From: Halorubrum lacusprofundi ATCC 49239
GTDB taxonomy: Archaea > Halobacteriota > Halobacteria > Halobacteriales > Haloferacaceae
Assembly: GCF_000022205.1 (NCBI RefSeq)
Contig: NC_012029.1
Span: forward strand, 186,001 to 250,000
Direction: 5' to 3'
DNA: 64,000 nucleotides
This document shows, piece by piece, positions 44,762-52,969 of the stretch; position 1 is the first letter of the stretch; each line of letters opens with the position of its first letter. A program made the position numbers and the translations under genes. The notes beneath the pieces were generated by a model, which had not been told where the DNA came from, did no database searches, and saw only the letters and a list, made by a program, of their open reading frames with translations.

Positions 44762-45802
44762 TCAGAGCTTCACAAGCACCTTGATCGCCTCGCGCTCGTC
44801 CATCATGCGGTACCCCTCGTCGACCTCGTCAAGGCCGACCGTCTCGGTGAAGACCGGCGCGGGGTCGAGGGTGCCCTGCAGTACGTCCGCCATCAGTTCC
44901 TCAGCGTACGCGCGGACGGGCGCGACGCCGCCTGCAAGTGTGACGTTGTCGCCGAACATTCCGAACACGTTGAGGCCCTCCTCCTCGACGCCGTAGGGGA
45001 CGCCGACGTAGCCGATCGTGCCGCCTGGCCGGACCACGTCGATGGCGGTGTTCATCGCGCTTGCGGCGCCGACGCACTCCATCACGTGGTTCGGCCCGCC
45101 GTGGGTGAGCTCTTGGATCCGTTCGACGGCGGCCTCGCCGCGCTCCGAGACGGTCTCCGTGGCGCCGAACTCCTCGGCGAGTTCGAGTCGGTCCTCGTGG
45201 TGGCCCACCGCGATGATCCGCTCGGCGCCGAGTCGGCGGGCCGCGAGCACGCCGCAGAGGCCGACTGCGCCGTCGCCGATCACGACCACGGTCGAACCCG
45301 CCTCGACGCCCGCATTGACGGCCGCGTGGTGACCGGTTCCCATCACGTCGGTCAGCGGGAGCAGTGACCGGAGCGTCTCCTCGTCGTCGGCAAACCGATC
45401 GGGGACTCGAACGAGGGTGCCGTCGGCGTGAGTCGATCGAACGTACTCGCCCTGCCCGCCGCCGTTGTCGCCGCCCCACGAGTCCCCGTTCTCGCAGGAG
45501 GTATGGAGTCCCTTGCGGCAGAACTCGCACTCGCCACAGGAGATGGCGAAGGGCGCGAGCACGCGGTCTCCGGGCGCGACCGAGGTGACCTCGTTGCCGA
45601 CTTCCTCGACGATCCCCATCGGCTCGTGGCCGACCGGCGAGCCCTCGTCGCGGTCGCTGTCGCCGCGGTAGAACCACAGGTCCGAGCCGCAGATCGCGGT
45701 GTGGGTCACGCGGACGATCGCGTCGGTCGGGGCCTCGATCTCGGGGCGCGGACGCTCTTCGACGCCGATGTCTCCGGGGCCGTTGAAAATGGCAGCGCGC
45801 AT
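44762..45802 (-). CDS. Zinc-dependent alcohol dehydrogenase family protein
   Basis: A 346-residue medium-chain dehydrogenase. The catalytic zinc site is visible in A-I-C-G-S-D and G-H-E-P-M-G. The structural zinc loop has four Cys in C-G-E-C-E-F-C with a fourth in H-T-S-C. The NAD(P) Rossmann motif is V-I-G-D-G-A-V-G. The substrate is unknown; similar proteins are annotated as threonine or alcohol dehydrogenases. The start at 45802 follows the family N-terminus M-R-A-A-I-F-N-G-P-G; the eight residues upstream are Arg/Ser-rich and not conserved-looking. Confidence 0.93.
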   Translation of the reverse strand: MRAAIFNGPGDIGVEERPRPEIEAPTDAIVRVTHTAICGSDLWFYRGDSDRDEGSPVGHEPMGIVEEVGNEVTSVAPGDRVLAPFAISCGECEFCRKGLHTSCENGDSWGGDNGGGQGEYVRSTHADGTLVRVPDRFADDEETLRSLLPLTDVMGTGHHAAVNAGVEAGSTVVVIGDGAVGLCGVLAARRLGAERIIAVGHHEDRLELAEEFGATETVSERGEAAVERIQELTHGGPNHVMECVGAASAMNTAIDVVRPGGTIGYVGVPYGVEEEGLNVFGMFGDNVTLAGGVAPVRAYAEELMADVLQGTLDPAPVFTETVGLDEVDEGYRMMDEREAIKVLVKL

Positions 45803-46216
45803 ACCGTCAGTGCGGCTCGAACGCACAAAAGCACGGCGTCGTTTCGGGTCGCCGCCACCAGAAGTAACGGTTCGCGGCTCGGTATCCGCTCAACGAATCG
45901 GTCCCGGTGAGTGGATACTCGGTGCCGAACACCGATCGAGGTCCGGTCGCATCTCGTCAAGGTTGAGCGCGATCGACTCCATATTTGCCGGTATCTGTGA
46001 CTCGTTGTTTCTTCACCGAACCGTTCTCGAAGTGAAACGAACAATTTCTTCGATCGCCGCTGTCGTGGCCGCTCGCGCTTCTGCTGAACTCCCGCTGTCT
46101 AGCAACCCGACCCACGCCGATGGGTGCGGGTGATTTTCGCCGAATACGGCGTCACAGGTCGCTTCAACTGTCGTCCGTAACGGAGGCGTTTCCCCCGCGG
46201 ATTCACACCTGTCGAT
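45803..46216. other. Gene-free stretch
   Basis: About 410 bp between the divergent dehydrogenase and symporter genes. A minus-strand frame ending near 46013 has some haloarchaeal-looking residues but no start of its own, and it continues as an antisense shadow into the symporter. I see no RNA gene or repeat. It probably holds the two promoters and possibly a decayed 3' end. Confidence 0.45.
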
Positions 46217-47482
46217 ATGGCCAGTTTCATCGGATCGCTGTGGCGTCGGTATCGATCGGTACCGCTCATCTACCGCATCGCGGTCGCGTTCCTCCTCGGA
46301 TCGCTCGCTGGCGCGGTCTTCGGTGAGCGGATGACCGTCGTCAAACCGTTCGGTGACCTCTTTTTGCGCCTGCTCAACATGCTCGCCGTCCCGATCATCG
46401 TCTTCACGCTGCTCACCGGGATCAGACAGCTCTCGCCGGCGAAGCTCGGGCGCATCGGCGGGGCGACGGTCGGGCTCTACGCCGTGACGACGACGTTCGC
46501 CGGGCTGATCGGGCTCGCGGTCGCGAACCTGCTGCGCCCGGGTCGCGGCGTGGAGTTCACGGGCGGTGAGGCGCAGTCGCAGGCGCCGCCGTCGCTGACC
46601 GAGGTCGTCCTTGGAATCGTCCCGAACAACCCGGTGGCCGCGATGGCCGAGGGGAACCTGCTCGCGACGGTCTTTTTCGTGATCGTGTTCGGTATCGCGC
46701 TCACCTACGTCCGGGCGCAGAAACCGGAACTCGCGGGCCGCGTCGACGGCGTGTTCGGGGCGTTCAAGATCGGAGCCGAGGCGATGTTCGTGGTCGTCCG
46801 CGGCGTGTTGGAGTACGGGGTCATCGGCGTGTTCGCCCTCATGGCGGTCGGGATCGGCACCGAGGGCGTCGGCGTGTTCTCCTCGCTCGGCGCGCTCGTG
46901 CTGGCGGTCGGCGTCGCGGTCGTCGTCCACATCGCGTTCACGTACCTGTTCGTACTCATGCGCGTGGTCGCCGGCGTCTCCCCGGTCGCGTTCCTTAGGG
47001 GCGCAAAAGACGCGATGCTCACCGCCTTCGCGACGCGCTCGTCCAGCGGGACGCTCCCCGTGACGATGACGAACGCCGAAGAGGATCTCCGGATCGAAGA
47101 GCGGGTGTACTCGTTCGCGCTCCCCGTCGGCGCCACCGCCAACATGGACGGCGCCGCGATTCGACAGGCGATCACCGTGATGTTCGCGGCCAACGCCGTG
47201 GGACAGCCGCTCGCGCTCACCGAGCAGTTCCTCGTGTTGGTCGTCGCCGTGCTGATCAGCATCGGGACCGCCGGCGTCCCGGGCGCCGGACTCGTCATGT
47301 TGACCGTCGTATTGAGTCAGGTCGGCCTCCCGCTGGCGGTCGTCGGCTTCGTCGCCGGCGTCGACCCCATCCTCGGGCGCATCGCGACGATGAACAACGT
47401 CACCGGCGACCTGGCGGTCGCGACCGTGGTCGGCAAGTGGAACGACGCCGTCGACTTCGGCGACGGCGTGTGGGCCAGATAG
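46217..47482 (+). CDS. Dicarboxylate/amino acid:cation symporter (DAACS/SLC1 family)
   Basis: A 421-residue sodium- or proton-coupled transporter like GltP or DctA, with about eight membrane helices and two re-entrant hairpins. Family motifs are the serine-rich R-S-S-S-G-T-L-P-V-T, G-A-T-A-N-M-D-G-A-A, I-G-T-A-G-V-P-G-A and D-P-I-L-G-R-I-A-T-M-N-N-V-T-G-D. The last segment contains the cation/substrate-binding Asp and Asn. Substrates could be glutamate, aspartate or C4-dicarboxylates; sequence alone does not decide. It stands alone and is divergent from the alcohol dehydrogenase. Confidence 0.92.
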   Translation: MASFIGSLWRRYRSVPLIYRIAVAFLLGSLAGAVFGERMTVVKPFGDLFLRLLNMLAVPIIVFTLLTGIRQLSPAKLGRIGGATVGLYAVTTTFAGLIGLAVANLLRPGRGVEFTGGEAQSQAPPSLTEVVLGIVPNNPVAAMAEGNLLATVFFVIVFGIALTYVRAQKPELAGRVDGVFGAFKIGAEAMFVVVRGVLEYGVIGVFALMAVGIGTEGVGVFSSLGALVLAVGVAVVVHIAFTYLFVLMRVVAGVSPVAFLRGAKDAMLTAFATRSSSGTLPVTMTNAEEDLRIEERVYSFALPVGATANMDGAAIRQAITVMFAANAVGQPLALTEQFLVLVVAVLISIGTAGVPGAGLVMLTVVLSQVGLPLAVVGFVAGVDPILGRIATMNNVTGDLAVATVVGKWNDAVDFGDGVWAR

Positions 47483-47580
47483 GGCGATCGGTGTCGGAGA
47501 TGCGTGTGACGGTCCGAACCCGACTATTTGCGCGAATGTTTTTGAACGCTGAAATTATCTATTGCTGACAGAAAATAACC

Positions 47581-47588
47581 CTTAAATC
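47581..47588 (+). promoter_or_regulatory. TATA element of the second ATPase locus
   Basis: CTTAAATC, centred about 32 nt before the ATG of the 20-codon ORF at 47617. AT-rich DNA precedes it (47535-47580). Confidence 0.55.
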
Positions 47589-47616
47589 GGCCCACCGGCC
47601 ACCCGCCGATCGCACG

Positions 47617-47679
47617 ATGACACGCAGCCGTGACGCCGACGCCGCGACGAACCGCCCGACGCGGGGGACCGAGCCGTGA
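47617..47679 (+). CDS. 20-codon leader ORF coupled to the pilus ATPase gene
   Basis: ATG to TGA, encoding M-T-R-S-R-D-A-D-A-A-T-N-R-P-T-R-G-T-E-P. The stop overlaps the GTG of the ATPase gene by 4 nt (GTGA). The TATA position predicts that the mRNA starts at or just before this ATG, so ribosomes would translate the leader first and reach the ATPase GTG by coupling. It may be a regulatory leader peptide or simply a way to initiate on a leaderless mRNA. Confidence 0.5.
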   Translation: MTRSRDADAATNRPTRGTEP

Positions 47680-49979
47680 GCGACGGGCCGACCCTCCGGA
47701 TCGTCGACGAGGACGACGACGATCCGGGCGGCGCGGTCCCGGCGCCGGTGCCGCCGGACGACCCCGAGGCGTGGTACGCGCCGGACGTGCGCGCGCAGTA
47801 CGAATCGGAGCCGGGGGTCGTCGCCACGGTCCGCGAGCGCGACGGCGGCCGGTTCGGGTACGACGTGCGCGAGCCGCCGCTGTCGGGGGCCGACGATCGC
47901 GCGCTCGACCGCGTCCGCGACCACTTCTCCGGGGTGCGACACCGGCGACCGCTCACGCGGGTCGGCGTGATCGAGCGGGCCGAGTCGGGATTCGAGCCGA
48001 AGTACGAGCGGGCGCTCGACCGGCTGCTCGACGCGAGTCGGGCGGCGCGCCGCCGGATCGACTACCACGCCTTGCGCGACCTCCGGCTCCTCGGCGACGT
48101 GACGCCCCTCGCCTTAGACGGCCGGATCGAGGTGGCCGACGTGGGCGACGAGCGCGAACTGGTCGTCCACACCGAGACGTTCGCGCCCTTGGAGACCGGT
48201 ATCGACGCCGACGCGGAGTACGTCGAGCGCGTCGCCGCCGAGCGGCTCGCCCGGTACGCGGTCGGCTTCGCCGGGCTCTCCGTCGAGGTGGTCGTCGCCC
48301 GCGAGCGCTTGCTCGGCTCCGACGCGTTCGAGACGAAGTACGCCGTCCGCGAGCCCGACCTCCTCCCCGGCGACGAGGCGCTGATCGAGGAGTGCAAACA
48401 GCGCATCTGGGAGACCACCGTCAACGGCGTCGTCGACGACCGCGAGGCGTTCGTCGCCGAGCACGCTCGGCGGTTCCTCTCGCGGCGGCTCACCGCGCGC
48501 AACACCCGGGCGTGGCTCGGCGCGGCCGCCCACCGAGCCCGCTCCGCGCTGGCCGACCGCGGGCTCGCGGTCCCGCCGGTCGACTCGCGGTACGCCCACG
48601 ATCGCCTCGACGATCTGGCGTACTACGTGCTCCGCGACTTCGTCGGCGAAGGAATCTTAACGGTCCCGATCCGCGACCCGAACTTGGAGGACGTGGAGGC
48701 CAACCGCGTCGGCGAGCGCGTGAAGGTGGTTCCGCGGACCTCGATCCTGCAGGGAGCGGGCGCTGGGGACGAGAATTCCAGAGACGCCGGACGACGCGTC
48801 CCGACGAACCTCGCGTTCGACGACGAATCGACGTTCGTCAACGTCGTCACCGGGCTGGCGGCCCGCGACGGGACCGAGCTCAACGCGTCGACGCCGTCCG
48901 CGAAGGTGAACCTCGACGTCGACGGGGTCGACGAGACGATCCGGTGTGCGGTGGCGTTACCGGTCATCTCGGAGGGCGGCCCCCACGTCTCGATCCGCAA
49001 GCAGAGCGCGGACGCCCTGACGCCCGTCGATCTGATCGACCGGGGGACGCTCTCTCCCGATCTGGTCACCCTGCTGTGGCTGCTGTACGAGCACCGCGGG
49101 GTCGTCCTCTTCGCCGGGCCGACCGGCGTGGGGAAAACGACCCTGCTCAACGCTCACACCCCCTTCATCCCGTTCGACGACCGGCCGGTGTCGATCGACG
49201 AGGGGTCTCGCGAGGTCCGGCTCCCGCACGAGACCGGGGTGTCGCTCACGACGCGCGACCACGAGGACGCGTACAAGGCCGTGAGCATGTCGGAGCTGAT
49301 GGCCGAGGCGAATTACTTGAACCCCGACGTTGAGGTGATCGCCGAGATCAACACGCCCGCGAGCTTCGAGACGTTCGCCGAGACGCTGAATACGGGGCAT
49401 GGCGTGATCGGCACTACTCACGCCGAGGACGTGGAGGCACTCGTCAACCGCGTGATCGAGCGCGGGCTCCCCGCCTACCTCCTCCGCGAGGTCGACCTCG
49501 TCGTCTTCCCGCGGCAGGTCGACGGCGAGCGCTACGTCTCGCGGGCGGTCGAACTGCTCTCCGAGGCGGAGTACGAGGCGCTCGACCCAGAGGCGACACG
49601 CAGCCCGACGGGCAACCCCAAACACGGCGGCGCCGGCGTCGTCGACAAGGGGACGGAGGCGGTGTACTACAACACGGTCGCGTGGCGCGACGCCGACGGC
49701 GAGTTCCGGTTCCCGGGTGCTCCCGAGAGCGACGCGCCGACCGCGTCCCGTGAGGGGCGCCGCCTTCACGCGCTCGCTCGCATCGCCGACCATACCGACC
49801 GCGATGTCGACGCCGTCGAATCGGAGTTCGCGTCGAAGCGCCGATACGTCGAGTACCTCGTCCGTGAGGGAGTCGACGACTTCGACGCGCTGTTCGAGTT
49901 CCTCGCGGACCTCCGGACCGACGAGGCGGCGACCGTCGAGCGCGCCGCCCGCACGATGGGCGGGGAGGGACGATCATGA
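47676..49979 (+). CDS. Type II/IV secretion system ATPase (second locus)
   Basis: A 767-residue GspE/PilB-superfamily motor. Walker A G-P-T-G-V-G-K-T-T lies near residue 483. In the Walker B position it reads E-V-I-A-E-I-N-T-P-A-S-F instead of the usual G-E-V-R-G-E-E, and the His box is G-T-T-H-A-E-D. A long N-terminal domain of about 350 residues precedes the motor. It overlaps the membrane partner by 4 nt (ATGA). The GTG start is supported by coupling to the leader ORF. It is distinct from the 650-residue ATPase of the other locus. Confidence 0.9.
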   Translation: MSDGPTLRIVDEDDDDPGGAVPAPVPPDDPEAWYAPDVRAQYESEPGVVATVRERDGGRFGYDVREPPLSGADDRALDRVRDHFSGVRHRRPLTRVGVIERAESGFEPKYERALDRLLDASRAARRRIDYHALRDLRLLGDVTPLALDGRIEVADVGDERELVVHTETFAPLETGIDADAEYVERVAAERLARYAVGFAGLSVEVVVARERLLGSDAFETKYAVREPDLLPGDEALIEECKQRIWETTVNGVVDDREAFVAEHARRFLSRRLTARNTRAWLGAAAHRARSALADRGLAVPPVDSRYAHDRLDDLAYYVLRDFVGEGILTVPIRDPNLEDVEANRVGERVKVVPRTSILQGAGAGDENSRDAGRRVPTNLAFDDESTFVNVVTGLAARDGTELNASTPSAKVNLDVDGVDETIRCAVALPVISEGGPHVSIRKQSADALTPVDLIDRGTLSPDLVTLLWLLYEHRGVVLFAGPTGVGKTTLLNAHTPFIPFDDRPVSIDEGSREVRLPHETGVSLTTRDHEDAYKAVSMSELMAEANYLNPDVEVIAEINTPASFETFAETLNTGHGVIGTTHAEDVEALVNRVIERGLPAYLLREVDLVVFPRQVDGERYVSRAVELLSEAEYEALDPEATRSPTGNPKHGGAGVVDKGTEAVYYNTVAWRDADGEFRFPGAPESDAPTASREGRRLHALARIADHTDRDVDAVESEFASKRRYVEYLVREGVDDFDALFEFLADLRTDEAATVERAARTMGGEGRS

Positions 49980-51970
49980 GCGGGGAGCCACAGAGAGGAG
50001 CCGACGCCGCGGGAGGCGGCCGCGCCCTCGACGCGGCCGAGGCCGACGGGTTCACGCGGACCAGCGGCTCCTCGGTGGTCGACCGCGTGCTGTACGCTCT
50101 GTTCGCACGCCACGCGAGCGACCGCCGGCACGACGCCGACCGGAAGCGGTACCGTGGGACTGCGCTCGACACGGGGTTCGAGACGCATTTGGCGCGGGTG
50201 TACGGGCTCTCGTGGCTCGTCTGCGTTGCCGTCATCGTCCCGGCGCTGCTTGTCGCCGCGTCGACCGTGCCGGGGTTACTCGCGGCGGCCGACGCCTGGA
50301 TCGGCGCGCGTTCGCCGGTCCCGATCGGGTCGCTGTCGCCCGAGCGCGTTGCCGTCGTCGCCGCCGGCCTCACCGGGTTCCTCGCGAAGCGCGCAACGGT
50401 GCGGCTCGGTGGGCTCCACCTCCGGTGGCTCACGGCGACGCGCCGGACCGACATCGAGCGGACCCTCCCGCCCGCGGTCCGCTACCTCGAACTACTCGCG
50501 GCCGGGAGCGACGGCCCCCGGAAAATGGTCGAGAAGGCCGCCGCGAACGACGCGTACGGCGGGACCGCCACCTCGCTACGGAAGGCGCTCAACGCCGCGC
50601 GACTCGCCGGGAGCCTCGACGAGGGACTGCGTCGGGTCGCCCGCGACACGCCCTCGCGAGAGCTGCTCGCGCCGTTCCTCCTGAAGTTCCGCAAGCACGC
50701 GGCGACTGGCGACGCGGCGCTCGCGGAGTACCTCCGGACGGAGAGCCGGATGCTCGCGCACCGGCAGGACCGGGCCCGCAAGCGCGCCCGGCGATTCCTG
50801 GAGCTTCTCACCGAACTGTTCGTCGTCGTGTTGGTGTTGCCGGCGCTGCTCGTCATCGCGGCGACCGCGCTCACGGTCGTCGTCCCCGAGCTGCTCCCGC
50901 CGGTCGACACGCCGGTCGGCGTGGTGCCGACGCGGGCGGTCGTCCTCTACGGCGCCGTCGTCTTTCTCGTTGCTATCGGCCTCGTCGGTGCGGTCGCGGT
51001 CGGCACGCTCCGCCCGCCGAACCAGCGCGCGAGCTACGACTTGCCGGCGTTCCCCCGCAAAATCCTCGCCTCGGCCGGGCGCAATCCGTCGAGCGCCGCG
51101 GTCGTCTGCGCGCCGCCCGCGGCGCTGCTCGCGGTCGGGCTCGCGTTCGCGGGGTACACTCTCGTCAACGTCGCGCTGCTCTCGTACGCGGCGTTCGCGG
51201 TTCCCGTCGGCGCCGTCGCGGGGAGACGCACCCGGATCGACGACGCGAAGGACCGCGAGCTGGCGGACTTCGTCCACGCCGTCTCGGGACACGTCGCGCA
51301 GGGGCGGCCGTTCCCCGCGGCGGTCGAGGCGGTCGCGCGCGACGTGGACCTCGGCGTGCTCGACGACGACGTGGCCGACCTCGCGTTCGCGCTCCGGTCG
51401 ACGACCGCGACGGGGGGTGCGGGGAGTACGGAGCGTGCGAGAGACACGGGGAGTACGGGTGCGTCGGCACAGTCGCCCGGCGTCCGCGCGGCCGCGATCG
51501 ATCGGTTTGTCCAGCGCGTCGGAACGCCGCTGGCCGAGGGGACACTCGGGCTCGTCACCGACGCCTTAAACGCCGGGAGCGACGCCGACGCCGTCTTCGA
51601 GACGCTTCGGATCGAGGTCGGCCGGCTCTACAGCGAGCAGCGCGCGCTCCGCTCGTCGATGCACCCCTACGTCGCGGTCGGCTGGGCGGCGGCCGCGCTG
51701 GTCGCGGCGGTCGTCGCCGTCGTCAACACGCAGGTGATCGACGCCGCGCACCTCGCCGACCTCGCCGGGGCAACCGATTTCGTGGCCGAGCCGGAGACGG
51801 TGCTTCCGGAGCTGGAGCGCTTCCGGCTGTACGTCGTCACGCAGGCGACGATGCTCGCCTCGGGCTGGTTCGCCGGCACCGCCTCCCGCGGACGCTACGC
51901 GGCGCTGTTCCACTCCGGGCTGCTCGTGGCGATCTGCTACGCGGTGTTCACCGCGGGCGGGCTGGTGTGA
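49976..51970 (+). CDS. Type II secretion F-family membrane platform protein (second locus)
   Basis: A 664-residue polytopic protein with two T2SSF-type cytoplasmic domains (about 155-265 and 420-560), each followed by hydrophobic helices, about nine in all. A clear helix is L-V-V-L-V-L-P-A-L-L-V-I-A-A. It would form the membrane platform driven by the upstream ATPase. The ATG overlaps the ATPase stop by 4 nt. A short Gly/Thr/Ser-rich insertion lies near 475-500. No pilin gene follows. Confidence 0.88.
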   Translation: MSGEPQRGADAAGGGRALDAAEADGFTRTSGSSVVDRVLYALFARHASDRRHDADRKRYRGTALDTGFETHLARVYGLSWLVCVAVIVPALLVAASTVPGLLAAADAWIGARSPVPIGSLSPERVAVVAAGLTGFLAKRATVRLGGLHLRWLTATRRTDIERTLPPAVRYLELLAAGSDGPRKMVEKAAANDAYGGTATSLRKALNAARLAGSLDEGLRRVARDTPSRELLAPFLLKFRKHAATGDAALAEYLRTESRMLAHRQDRARKRARRFLELLTELFVVVLVLPALLVIAATALTVVVPELLPPVDTPVGVVPTRAVVLYGAVVFLVAIGLVGAVAVGTLRPPNQRASYDLPAFPRKILASAGRNPSSAAVVCAPPAALLAVGLAFAGYTLVNVALLSYAAFAVPVGAVAGRRTRIDDAKDRELADFVHAVSGHVAQGRPFPAAVEAVARDVDLGVLDDDVADLAFALRSTTATGGAGSTERARDTGSTGASAQSPGVRAAAIDRFVQRVGTPLAEGTLGLVTDALNAGSDADAVFETLRIEVGRLYSEQRALRSSMHPYVAVGWAAAALVAAVVAVVNTQVIDAAHLADLAGATDFVAEPETVLPELERFRLYVVTQATMLASGWFAGTASRGRYAALFHSGLLVAICYAVFTAGGLV

Positions 51971-52023
51971 GCGGGGGCTTTGCACCCGCTTCGATACCGC
52001 CGTGGGATTCATTCAACAGCAAT

Positions 52024-52031
52024 CCTTATCA
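52024..52031 (+). promoter_or_regulatory. TATA-like element of the 76-aa membrane gene
   Basis: CCTTATCA, centred 27 nt before the ATG at 52054, consistent with a leaderless transcript separate from the ATPase operon. Confidence 0.5.
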
Positions 52032-52053
52032 TATCTCAGAAAAATCGTCGTCT

Positions 52054-52284
52054 ATGGCTGGTCGTTACGGCAATATAGACTATCCGAAGATCACCAAACG
52101 CGGTGTCCTCTTCGGGCTCGGACTGTTCCTGATCGGGGCCGTCGGCGAGGCGTATATCCACATGACGGGGACGCAGGTGCCCGGCTGGGAGGAGCGGCTC
52201 CTCCTCGATCTGGAGTTCCTCGGTACCGCGATCGCCCTCGTCACTCCGTTCGTCTTCGGGATCTTCCTCCCGCTCACCGAGTAG
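52054..52284 (+). CDS. Small two-helix membrane protein (76 aa, DUF7860-like)
   Basis: A 76-residue protein starting M-A-G-R-Y-G-N-I-D-Y. Hydrophobic helices lie at about 17-36 and 51-72; the second ends P-F-V-F-G-I-F-L-P-L-T-E. This layout matches a haloarchaeal small membrane family, which I recall as DUF7860. It is the genuine 3' part of a much longer open frame whose upstream portion is an antisense or off-frame shadow of the platform gene. The TATA spacing supports this start. Confidence 0.75.
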   Translation: MAGRYGNIDYPKITKRGVLFGLGLFLIGAVGEAYIHMTGTQVPGWEERLLLDLEFLGTAIALVTPFVFGIFLPLTE

Positions 52285-52417
52285 ACGCGGGTCAAATTCC
52301 GTCTCGCGGACCTGGACGGGCACCCGACGTGATCGACCGGGACAGAAATCTGCCCGATCGGGGCCGCGCCGTCGAGCCAAATACTGATTACCGTGACGCG
52401 TCCACCTCTACGGAGAG

Positions 52418-52948
52418 ATGCCCGAGAAACAGCCGATCCCGGACTGGAACCTCTCCGAGCGGGACACCATCATCCTTCAGGAGCTCGCTCGGGACCCTCA
52501 GCTCACCTCGCGCGGGCTCCGCGATCTCCTCGCCGAGGAACACGATATCGACGTCTCGCACGTCACCGTCAACGAGTCGATCCGGCGGATGCGCGCCGAC
52601 GGGGTGTTCCGAGAGGCGTTGGTCCCCAACGAGGAGCACCTCTTCTTCTCGCTGTTCGAGTTCCAGTTCAACCCGGAAGGGTTCGACGAACACTGGGAAG
52701 ACGCTCTCGAACACATCCGGTCGAGCCGCCACACGTTCATGTATTTCCTCTCTGACGGCGACTACCAGTGGAAGACGATCATGATGTTCGAGGACCGCGA
52801 ACAGGAGTCGAAGTGGATCCACGAGTTCTACAAGGAGTACGGCGTGCTCGTCAACAACCTCCGCAACTCCGTCGTGACGAACGTCCTCAAGTTCGGGACG
52901 GATCCCGAGCTGTTCGAGGTGTTCCAGGAGGACGGCAACGACGAGTGA
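52418..52948 (+). CDS. Winged-helix transcriptional regulator (Lrp/AsnC-like)
   Basis: A 176-residue regulator. The N-terminal winged helix (about 14-62) contains R-D-T-I-I-L-Q-E-L-A-R-D-P and V-N-E-S-I-R-R-M. The C-terminal domain of about 110 residues alternates strands and helices (F-F-S-L-F-E-F-Q-F, W-K-T-I-M-M-F) like a RAM/AsnC effector domain. It is beside the acyl-CoA dehydrogenase (convergent, 21 bp) and the acid-oxidation operon, so it may sense a CoA-linked metabolite. This is inferred from position. Confidence 0.85.
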   Translation: MPEKQPIPDWNLSERDTIILQELARDPQLTSRGLRDLLAEEHDIDVSHVTVNESIRRMRADGVFREALVPNEEHLFFSLFEFQFNPEGFDEHWEDALEHIRSSRHTFMYFLSDGDYQWKTIMMFEDREQESKWIHEFYKEYGVLVNNLRNSVVTNVLKFGTDPELFEVFQEDGNDE

Positions 52949-52969
52949 CCGCTGCTATCGACTCTCGAC

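Noticed and set aside
46013-46930. 305-codon minus-strand frame opposite the symporter
   Set aside because: It is rich in Arg, Asp and His and mostly antisense to the symporter. The last 50 codons outside the symporter look slightly more natural but lack a start.
49717-51970. Long Arg-rich frame overlapping the second ATPase and platform genes
   Set aside because: It is out of frame with both real genes and strongly basic, unlike this proteome. Only its 3' end (52054-52284) is a real small gene.
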